This document shows, in pieces, positions 1-4,213 of a DNA stretch of 7,000 nucleotides (its first letter is position 1; every line of letters starts with the position of its first letter). Source of the DNA: Candidatus Nomurabacteria bacterium (GTDB lineage: Bacteria > Patescibacteriota > Minisyncoccia > Phycocordibacterales > UBA9973); the NCBI GenBank assembly GCA_943350065.1, contig CALQZZ010000027.1, forward strand, positions 1 to 7,000, read 5' to 3'. The notes beneath the pieces were generated by a model. That model saw only the letters and a program-made list of their open reading frames with translations. It searched no databases and was not told the origin of the DNA. Both the position numbers and the translations under genes were made by a program.

Positions 1-1
1 A

Positions 2-112
2 AAACAAATAGAGCAAAGAAACAACCCAGCTCAAGTCACCACAGATGAATTTTCTGGACTAGAGACAGATTTAAATACTACTGATATCAATAATATCGAT
101 AGTAAAATATAA
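2..112 (+). CDS. C-terminal end of an unidentified protein (partial)
   Basis: An open frame runs in from the left edge and ends at a TAA at 110-112, giving 36 residues that finish in NNIDSKI. The tail is polar and rich in Asn, Asp and Thr, with no hydrophobic segment, and looks like a flexible C-terminus. A strong hairpin terminator begins 15 bases after the stop, as expected for the end of a plus-strand gene, and this is the main support for reading the frame as coding. The other two forward frames do not fit as well; for example, the frame starting at base 1 meets a TGA at 46-48. The product cannot be recognised from this fragment. Confidence 0.5.
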   Translation, partial: KQIEQRNNPAQVTTDEFSGLETDLNTTDINNIDSKI

Positions 113-127
113 TCTAATTTACTCATT

Positions 128-157
128 AAAAATCCTCCACTAGACTGGAGGATTTTT
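128..157 (+). terminator. Intrinsic terminator of the upstream gene
   Basis: A 12-bp perfect stem (128-139 with 146-157) encloses the loop CTAGAC. The 5' arm begins with five A and the 3' arm ends with five T, so it could stop transcription in both directions. It lies just downstream of the partial gene's stop and directly before the tig -35 box. Confidence 0.85.
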
Positions 158-161
158 AATT

Positions 162-190
162 TTGACAAAATGGCTCAATAAATATAATAT
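162..190 (+). promoter_or_regulatory. tig promoter, probably leaderless
   Basis: A perfect -35 box TTGACA lies at 162-167. The -10 is either TAATAT at 185-190 (17-bp spacer) or the overlapping consensus TATAAT at 183-188 (15-bp spacer). Either choice puts the predicted transcription start at about 195-197, on the tig ATG itself, so the mRNA would have essentially no 5' leader. No Shine-Dalgarno sequence is present. Confidence 0.75.
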
Positions 191-196
191 GAAAAT

Positions 197-1240
197 ATGC
201 AAATAAAAATAAACAAATTACCACAAAGTATAGTAGAAATTGAAGGAGAATTGGAGGCTGAAGCTTTTGAAAGTTATTATTCCAAAGCCTTAAAGCTAAT
301 TGGTGAAAATATTGAAATCGATGGTTTTCGAAAAGGAAAAGCTCCAGAAGCTATCATCCTTTCTAAAGTTCCTGAAATTAAAATCTTAGAAGAAATGGCT
401 GAGTTAGCTTTGGCTGAGCATTATCCTAAAATTCTTGAAGACAATAAAATTGATGCTATTTCACGACCAGAAATAATGATCACAAAATTGGCCCGCAATA
501 ATGCCCTAGGTTTCAAAATTAAAACTGCAGTCTTACCTGAAGTCAAAATGGCTGACTATAAAAAAATAGCTAAAGAAATCATTGGAGGACTTACTGATGA
601 AGAAAAAAATACTAATATTACAGAAGAAGAAATTGAAAAAGTTATTCTAGATATTCGCACCTCAAGAGCTCCAAAAGTAGAAGCCAAAGAAGGTGAAGAA
701 GAAAAAGTTTTAGAACCAGTACTTCCAGAATTCAACGATGAATTTGTCCAAGCCATGGGACCTTTTGAAAATATCGCTGATTTTAAAACAAAAATTAGTG
801 ATAATATGAAATTGGAAAAAGAGAATAATATCAAAGAAAAAACAAGAATCAAAATCATCGAAAAGATTATTGAAAAATCAGAAATGGATGTACCAGAAAT
901 CTTGATTGAGTCTGAAACAAATAAAATCTTACAAAGAATGGAGAGTGATATTACTCAAATGGGAATGAAATTTGAGGATTACTTAAAACATTTAAAAAAG
1001 ACTGACGCTGACCTACGTGCAGATTTCCGAAAAGATGCAGAACAAAGATCAAAACTTTCTCTAGTTTTAAATGAAATAGCTAAAATAGAAAATTTGAAAC
1101 CTGAAGAAGTCGATGTCGAACACGAAGTAGAACACATTTTAGAACACTACAAAGATGCTGACCCAGAACGTGCTCGTGCTCACACTGAAAATGTTCTGAC
1201 TAACGAAAAAGTCTTCCAATTCTTAGAAAATCAGAAATAA
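197..1240 (+). CDS. tig: Trigger factor lacking the PPIase domain
   Basis: This is the ribosome-bound chaperone that receives nascent chains at the exit tunnel. The N-terminal ribosome-binding domain (about residues 1-118) carries the signature GFRKGKAPEA at 43-52, which contacts the large ribosomal subunit. The C-terminal helical substrate-binding arms occupy about 175-347, starting near LPEFNDEFVQAMGPF, the usual junction after the PPIase domain. At 347 residues the protein is well short of the roughly 430 typical of the family. The missing part is the FKBP-type prolyl isomerase domain, replaced by an acidic, Glu/Lys-rich linker at about 125-172. Known trigger factors keep chaperone activity when this domain is deleted, so a working but non-isomerase chaperone is inferred. 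The ATG at 197 is chosen because MQIKINKL aligns with normal trigger-factor starts. clpP lies nearby, interrupted here by two minus-strand genes and an RNA locus. Confidence 0.95.
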   Translation: MQIKINKLPQSIVEIEGELEAEAFESYYSKALKLIGENIEIDGFRKGKAPEAIILSKVPEIKILEEMAELALAEHYPKILEDNKIDAISRPEIMITKLARNNALGFKIKTAVLPEVKMADYKKIAKEIIGGLTDEEKNTNITEEEIEKVILDIRTSRAPKVEAKEGEEEKVLEPVLPEFNDEFVQAMGPFENIADFKTKISDNMKLEKENNIKEKTRIKIIEKIIEKSEMDVPEILIESETNKILQRMESDITQMGMKFEDYLKHLKKTDADLRADFRKDAEQRSKLSLVLNEIAKIENLKPEEVDVEHEVEHILEHYKDADPERARAHTENVLTNEKVFQFLENQK

Positions 1241-1251
1241 AAGAATAAAAG

Positions 1252-1275
1252 AAAAACCCGCATTTGCGGGTTTTT
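1252..1275. terminator. Bidirectional terminator between tig and the convergent small gene
   Basis: A 10-bp perfect stem (1252-1261 with 1266-1275) has an ATTT loop, a GC core of CCCGC/GCGGG, a flanking A-run on the left and six T on the right. It serves tig on the plus strand. The stop codon of the minus-strand gene (TAA, complement of 1275-1277) overlaps its edge, so the same hairpin can end that transcript. The same CCCGC/GCGGG core recurs in the clpP terminator. Confidence 0.88.
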
Positions 1276-1565
1276 TAGCTGCTACGAGCATTTTGATACC
1301 ATTTTTCTTCTTCAATCAACCTTCCTGTTATTCTTAATGTTTCATCTAGCAGTTGATATGTATAATTTTTACCTGTTACTTCTTTAAAATCTTTTTTAAA
1401 AAGACTTATTATTGTAGCTCCATTTAAATATCGACTATAAATAGTCTCAAATGTAATTACAGTATTACATTTTTCAAAAAATACTTGTGACTGAGCTTTA
1501 GCAAACAAACGAAACAAAGGGTCTTTGTCATACTCATAACTTTTTTTAATAAAAAATCTATTCAT
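1275..1565 (-). CDS. Hypothetical protein, 96 residues
   Basis: I do not recognise this family. The 96-residue product is basic and mostly helical in character, with aromatic-rich stretches near the N-terminus (MNRFFIKKSYEY, VFFEKCNTV) and a charged C-terminal end (LIEEEKWYQNARSS). There is no signal peptide, membrane segment or metal-binding motif. Support for it being real comes from context. A plausible promoter with an extended -10 lies 34 bases upstream of the start, the stop codon abuts a bidirectional terminator, and neither flanking strand has a competing frame. No Shine-Dalgarno sequence precedes the ATG (complement of 1563-1565). It is convergent with tig and downstream of the purH-like gene, but a terminator separates it from the latter, so it is probably transcribed alone. 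It may be a lineage-specific accessory gene. Confidence 0.6.
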   Translation of the reverse strand: MNRFFIKKSYEYDKDPLFRLFAKAQSQVFFEKCNTVITFETIYSRYLNGATIISLFKKDFKEVTGKNYTYQLLDETLRITGRLIEEEKWYQNARSS

Positions 1566-1598
1566 AGTTTTATGTTTTTAAAATTCAAATTTATCTAA

Positions 1599-1627
1599 AA
1601 ATTACCATAAAAAAATAAAATAATCAA
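1599..1627 (-). promoter_or_regulatory. Candidate promoter of the 96-residue hypothetical gene
   Basis: Read on the minus strand, TTGATT (complement of 1622-1627) is followed by a 17-bp spacer and TAATTT (complement of 1599-1604). TGG directly before the -10 gives an extended -10 (TGn). The predicted start leaves a leader of roughly 27 nt. The background is very AT-rich, so chance matches are easy. Confidence 0.45.
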
Positions 1628-1654
1628 TATATTAAATATTTTGTATATAAAATA

Positions 1655-1692
1655 AAAACCCTTCACTACTTAGTAAAGCTGTGAAGGGTTTT
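1655..1692 (-). terminator. Terminator of the IMP cyclohydrolase gene
   Basis: The 12-bp arms AAAACCCTTCAC (1655-1666) and GTGAAGGGTTTT (1681-1692) enclose a 14-nt loop that can itself fold slightly. The hairpin starts two bases beyond the stop codon of the minus-strand gene and is followed by a T-run on that strand (complement of 1654-1658). Confidence 0.85.
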
Positions 1693-1694
1693 GT

Positions 1695-2306
1695 TTAATC
1701 TGTAAAAAAGTTTTGACCGTCCAACGCCCTCATTTCCATCCATTGAGATATTTCCCAATCATATTTTGCAGTTGTACTAAAAACTTTCATTACAAGCTTT
1801 TGTCTCATATCATAAGGAAGTAAAGTACCAATTTCTTTATCTCGCCAATCATTTCTTTTAATAATAGTTTCGATCACTTCATCATAATCATCCGGATCAA
1901 TCAATGGAATAGCTGAAGTTCCATTTTTTGAAGCCGCACGTAATAATGAAGGACCTCCAATGTCGATTTTTTCCATTCTTTTATCAGCATTAAAGTCGTA
2001 AAAATTTACTACAACAATATCGATTAAATTAATACCATGCTCAGCAATTACTTTCAAATGTTCTTCGTTCGAGGTGTCGGCCAAAATTCCACCAAAAATA
2101 TATGGATTTAATGTTTTTAATCTACCACCCATCATTTCCGGAAAACCAGTAATATCCTGAATGTTAATGCAAGGTACTCCATGTTTTTCCAAGTAATCTA
2201 ATGTACCACCGGTAGAAATAATTTCATAACCCAAAGGGATTAATTTAGCAAATTTCTCTATACCAGTCTTGTTGGTAACAGAGATAAGAATTCTTTTTTT
2301 GTTCAT
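1695..2306 (-). CDS. purH: Stand-alone IMP cyclohydrolase domain (PurH N-terminal domain)
   Basis: The 203-residue product matches the MGS-like IMP cyclohydrolase half of bifunctional PurH, which closes FAICAR to IMP in the last step of purine synthesis. Visible family motifs are LISVTNKTGIEKFAK at the N-terminus, STGGT at 31-35, GFPEMMGGRLKTLNP at 54-68, VVVNFYDF at 98-105, IDIGGPSLLRAASKN at 114-128 and STTAKYD at 177-183. These include the Lys-Thr, Asn, Tyr and Lys positions associated with the active site. The usual TLHP is TLNP here, and the loop between NFYDF and IDIGGP is shorter than in standard PurH. The AICAR transformylase half is absent: the frame stops right after the cyclohydrolase domain, directly before a terminator, and normal PurH is over 500 residues. 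No other purine gene is nearby. The start ATG (complement of 2304-2306) is preceded by an A-rich leader without a Shine-Dalgarno sequence. The domain assignment is sure; the catalytic role in this organism is inferred. Confidence 0.88.
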   Translation of the reverse strand: MNKKRILISVTNKTGIEKFAKLIPLGYEIISTGGTLDYLEKHGVPCINIQDITGFPEMMGGRLKTLNPYIFGGILADTSNEEHLKVIAEHGINLIDIVVVNFYDFNADKRMEKIDIGGPSLLRAASKNGTSAIPLIDPDDYDEVIETIIKRNDWRDKEIGTLLPYDMRQKLVMKVFSTTAKYDWEISQWMEMRALDGQNFFTD

Positions 2307-2342
2307 TTTTTTTATTTTTTTACAAAGGTTAAATCTGGCTTT

Positions 2343-2371
2343 AGATTAGCACTTGTATAAAAAATAGTCAA
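2343..2371 (-). promoter_or_regulatory. Candidate promoter of the IMP cyclohydrolase gene
   Basis: On the minus strand, TTGACT (complement of 2366-2371) is followed by a 17-bp spacer and TAATCT (complement of 2343-2348), giving a leader of about 30 nt. Its -35 is a mirror image of the plus-strand -35 at 2395-2400 (AGTCAA ... TTGACT), so the two promoters stand back to back. The -10 match is weak. Confidence 0.5.
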
Positions 2372-2394
2372 GAATCATTTATTTTTTTGTTTTA

Positions 2395-2423
2395 TTGACT
2401 GTATCGTCCTCATTATCCATATT
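2395..2423 (+). promoter_or_regulatory. Candidate promoter of the intergenic structured RNA
   Basis: TTGACT (2395-2400), a 17-bp spacer and CATATT (2418-2423) predict transcription from about 2430. A second possibility further down is TTGCAT (2498-2503), a 17-bp spacer and TAGAAT (2521-2526). Which one is used decides the 5' end of the RNA. Confidence 0.5.
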
Positions 2424-2472
2424 ACCCCACTCGCACGTGTGAAAAATTTAAGTGATAGGTACATTTAAAAAC

Positions 2473-2481
2473 TGTGGATAA
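2473..2481 (-). promoter_or_regulatory. DnaA-box-like 9-mer
   Basis: The minus strand reads TTATCCACA, a perfect match to the strong DnaA box consensus. It belongs to a 12-mer, TGTGGATAAATA (2473-2484), that recurs on the opposite strand at 6799-6810. It is a single box with no cluster around it, so a role is uncertain. Confidence 0.3.
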
Positions 2482-2817
2482 ATAAAAATTATAAAAGTTG
2501 CATTACTTTTAATACAGAGATAGAATCAGAACAAATAGTTCTCTAATCCGTGTATAACAAAAGTCTGGTTTTATATCAGGAAGGGATTATATATTGAGAA
2601 GGATCGGTTATCTAGAATCGAAAACTGAGGTATTTTTATAAAATTGGAAAAGGGGGTACACAAAAATTCATAAAGCCATTGCTCTATGATGTACAGGGGT
2701 AAAACCACAGAAATGCTCTGATAGCATTGAACCTTGGTAAATCATTTATGATTTATTAGCTTTATAAAAGGACTAAGAAGATTGAATATTTCAATCTATG
2801 CCTATTGGACTATTTTA

Positions 2818-2848
2818 CGCCAACTTAAATAAAGTTGGCGTTTTTTTT
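2818..2848 (+). terminator. Strong terminator of the intergenic RNA
   Basis: A 9-bp perfect stem CGCCAACTT/AAGTTGGCG (2818-2826 with 2832-2840), loop AAATA, is followed by eight T (2841-2848). The asymmetric T-run marks the plus strand. It ends about 45 bases before the clpP start, separating the RNA from clpP. Confidence 0.92.
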
Positions 2849-2857
2849 ATTTAAAAT

Positions 2858-2886
2858 TTGATTTGAAAGGTATTTCGGTATATTAT
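2858..2886 (+). promoter_or_regulatory. clpP promoter, probably leaderless
   Basis: TTGATT (2858-2863), a 17-bp spacer and TATTAT (2881-2886; TATATT at 2879-2884 overlaps it) place the transcription start at about 2893, the A of the clpP ATG. No Shine-Dalgarno sequence lies in front of that ATG. Confidence 0.65.
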
Positions 2887-2892
2887 AAAGTT

Positions 2893-3486
2893 ATGTTAAT
2901 TCCAACAGTTATAGAAAAAAGTCAGTTTGGTGAGCGAGCGTATGATATTTACTCTCGCCTACTTCGTGATCGTATTATTTTCCTAGGAGGAGCGATAGAT
3001 GACCACACAGCGAACATTATTATTGCTCAATTACTATTTTTAGAATCAGAAGACCCTAAAAAAGATATTTATTTATATATAAACTCACCTGGTGGTTCTG
3101 TTACAGCTGGTCTTGCTATCGTCGACGCTATGAATCATGTTAAATCAGATATAGCTACAGTTGCTATGGGCATGTCTGCTTCTATGGGTGCTGTTATTTT
3201 ATCAGCTGGTAAAAAAGGAAAACGTTATGCATTACCAAATGCTGAAATAATGATTCATCAACCCTCCGGTGGTGCCGAAGGTCAAGCTACTGATATAGAA
3301 ATCAGTGCTAAAAGAATTATCCGTAATCGTGAAGTCTTGAATAAAATACTTGCTAAAAACACAGGTCAGTCACTCTCAAAAATAGAAAAAGATGTCGATC
3401 GAGATTTCTTTATGGATTCTGAAGAAGCAAAAAAATACGGAATAGTAGACGAGATAATGACAAAATCAAAAACTCTTACTAAATAA
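2893..3486 (+). CDS. clpP: ATP-dependent Clp protease proteolytic subunit
   Basis: ClpP is the serine peptidase that forms the double-heptamer chamber of ClpXP/ClpAP-type proteases in the cytoplasm. The 197-residue product is full length and begins with the classic MLIPTVIEKS. The catalytic triad is visible as Ser97 in GMSASMGA, His122 in MIHQPSGG and Asp171 in DVDRDFF. The handle and substrate-cleft motif INSPGGSVTAG lies at 63-73. A TTG at 2863 would add ten residues (MKGISVYYKV), but these have no counterpart in ClpP proteins and lie inside the promoter, so the ATG at 2893 is chosen. The mature ClpP N-terminus commonly follows a short propeptide, and here the start is already at the family's usual mature-like region. 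It has its own terminator, and the partner ATPase is not in the window. Confidence 0.97.
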   Translation: MLIPTVIEKSQFGERAYDIYSRLLRDRIIFLGGAIDDHTANIIIAQLLFLESEDPKKDIYLYINSPGGSVTAGLAIVDAMNHVKSDIATVAMGMSASMGAVILSAGKKGKRYALPNAEIMIHQPSGGAEGQATDIEISAKRIIRNREVLNKILAKNTGQSLSKIEKDVDRDFFMDSEEAKKYGIVDEIMTKSKTLTK

Positions 3487-3491
3487 AAATA

Positions 3492-3519
3492 AAAAAACCC
3501 GCAATCCTGCGGGTTTTTT
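3492..3519. terminator. Bidirectional terminator of clpP and the convergent membrane gene
   Basis: An 11-bp stem (3492-3502 with 3509-3519) has core CCCGC/GCGGG, an A-run before it and six T after it. An additional A-T pair closes the loop. It starts five bases after the clpP stop and lies six bases beyond the stop of the convergent minus-strand gene, so it can serve both. Confidence 0.9.
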
Positions 3520-3525
3520 AAACAA

Positions 3526-3930
3526 TTATTTTAAGCTCCACTTCTCATCTTCATATTTAAATTGAATCCGAGACTTATCCCAAAGAACTAAAAGATATGC
3601 ATCTACATCACTGTCTTCAATATTGGAATTATTTCCAAAAAAATCATAATCAGCTTCTACTCCAGATAATTCGGCACATTTTTCAATAATTACTTCTGGT
3701 TTAAACTCACTTAGCTCTAAATTGTCATTTAGATGTTTCAGCAAATAGGCATCCACCTTATCACCTTCTTTTAATTTTTCAAGATCTAATGAATTAATTA
3801 AATATTCATACCTTTTTTTGAAAAAAAATACACAAATTAAAATTACGACTATAACAAATGATATAGTAACCAATGTGGCTATTGCACCAAAACCTTCTGG
3901 TTGTGACACTAATTTATCTAAAATTATCAT
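3526..3930 (-). CDS. Hypothetical single-pass membrane protein, 134 residues
   Basis: I do not recognise the family. A short N-terminal segment (residues 1-13) precedes one clear transmembrane helix at about 14-37 (FGAIATLVTISFVIVVILICVFFF, quoted in part: IATLVTISFVIVVILICVFF). A KKR stop-transfer sequence follows it, suggesting an N-out, C-in anchor with about 95 soluble residues facing the cytoplasm. The soluble part is acidic and contains VDAYLL twice, at 59-64 and 109-114, in similar settings (KVDAYLLKHLND and DVDAYLLVLWDK), perhaps two related short modules about 50 residues apart. The start ATG (complement of 3928-3930) has no Shine-Dalgarno sequence. A good TTGACA promoter lies upstream, back to back with a plus-strand promoter towards rny. 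It is convergent with clpP and shares a terminator with it. No function can be assigned. Confidence 0.72.
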   Translation of the reverse strand: MIILDKLVSQPEGFGAIATLVTISFVIVVILICVFFFKKRYEYLINSLDLEKLKEGDKVDAYLLKHLNDNLELSEFKPEVIIEKCAELSGVEADYDFFGNNSNIEDSDVDAYLLVLWDKSRIQFKYEDEKWSLK

Positions 3931-3960
3931 AATAATCTATTTTAAGGTTCTTTTGCTTAA

Positions 3961-3988
3961 ATCCTATTACTTTTGAAGTTTTTGTCAA
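3961..3988 (-). promoter_or_regulatory. Promoter of the 134-residue membrane-protein gene
   Basis: On the minus strand a perfect -35 TTGACA (complement of 3983-3988) is followed by a 16-bp spacer and TAGGAT (complement of 3961-3966). The leader would be about 24 nt. It is divergent from the plus-strand promoter at 4003-4031, with 14 bp between the two -35 boxes. Confidence 0.6.
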
Positions 3989-4002
3989 ATATTTTCCTTT
4001 TA

Positions 4003-4031
4003 TAGACAAGCCAGGCTATTTTTGGTATATT
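4003..4031 (+). promoter_or_regulatory. Upstream promoter reading towards rny
   Basis: TAGACA (4003-4008), a 17-bp spacer and TATATT (4026-4031), with TGG immediately before the -10, form a good extended -10 promoter. Transcription from about 4038 would give rny a leader of roughly 170 nt. That leader contains the palindrome TTGAAAGTTTCAA, two copies of GCGCAAA (4134-4140 and 4151-4157) and a possible 29-codon ORF. Confidence 0.6.
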
Positions 4032-4090
4032 GTACAGGTGAGATTTACAAATTTATTTACAATTGGTTTTTAGGAATATATCGTTACATT

Positions 4091-4180
4091 ATGACAATCT
4101 TGAAAGTTTCAAAAATTTTTACAAAAAATATCTGCGCAAAGACAAAACTCGCGCAAAAAACTAGAGAAATGCCAAATTAA
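4091..4180 (+). CDS. Possible 29-residue leader ORF upstream of rny
   Basis: An ATG-to-TAA frame inside the presumed rny leader encodes 29 residues, starting MTILKVSKIFTKN and ending KTREMPN. It is strongly basic, with six Lys and one Arg against one acidic residue. It ends 31 bases before the rny ATG and is in a different frame from rny. No ribosome-binding site is visible, but most genes here lack one. It could be a regulatory upstream ORF or a chance frame in AT-rich DNA; nothing in the sequence settles this. Confidence 0.25.
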   Translation: MTILKVSKIFTKNICAKTKLAQKTREMPN

Positions 4181-4213
4181 TGGTGTGTTCTTATAAGCTG
4201 ACAAAAAGCTTAT
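4169..4213 (+). promoter_or_regulatory. Proximal rny promoter candidate overlapped by an inverted repeat at the start codon
   Basis: ATGCCA (4169-4174), a 17-bp spacer and TATAAG (4192-4197) could start a transcript only about 8 nt before the rny ATG. The perfect 7-bp inverted repeat ATAAGCT/AGCTTAT (4193-4199 with 4207-4213) covers the -10 and the first two bases of the start codon. It could be an operator, or an RNA hairpin that hides the start when transcription begins upstream. Confidence 0.4.

Larger units (their letters stand above)
2430..2848 (+). ncRNA. Candidate structured non-coding RNA upstream of clpP
   Basis: This stretch has no credible protein frame but shows the layout of an independent RNA gene: a promoter at 2395-2423, about 420 nt of hairpin-rich sequence, and a strong intrinsic terminator. 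Helices visible by eye are AAAAGT/ACTTTT (2493-2498 with 2505-2510), AGAAC/GTTCT (2528-2532 with 2538-2542), GTACA/TGTAC (2656-2660 with 2690-2694) enclosing TCATA/TATGA (2668-2672 with 2685-2689) and AGC/GCT, ACCA/TGGT (2704-2707 with 2735-2738) enclosing AATGCT/AGCATT (2712-2717 with 2723-2728), TAAATCA/TGATTTA (2738-2744 with 2749-2755), and AGATTGAA/TTCAATCT (2779-2786 with 2790-2797). Purine-rich segments, including GGAAGGG and GGAAAAGGGGG, sit between helices. The pair ATAAAGC (2670-2676) with GCTTTAT (2759-2765) competes with the TCATA hairpin, so two folds are possible. I could not match it to RNase P RNA, tmRNA, SRP RNA or a riboswitch. The plus strand is chosen because of the terminator's T-run. 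Confidence 0.6.

Noticed and set aside
2473..2481. Replication origin suggested by the DnaA box
   Set aside because: Single isolated boxes about 4.3 kb apart, no cluster, no DNA-unwinding element and no dnaA or dnaN nearby.
2430..2848. RNase P RNA, tmRNA or group I intron as the identity of the intergenic RNA
   Set aside because: No GAGGAAAGTC/ACAGAA core in proper order for RNase P, no T-arm GGTTCGA or tag frame for tmRNA, and no complementary P7 pair (GGACTA appears twice in the same orientation). ACAGAAA at 2707-2713 looks suggestive but is isolated.
2863..2892. TTG at 2863 as the clpP start
   Set aside because: The ten extra residues have no match in ClpP proteins and lie inside the promoter; the ATG at 2893 starts the canonical MLIPTVIEKS.
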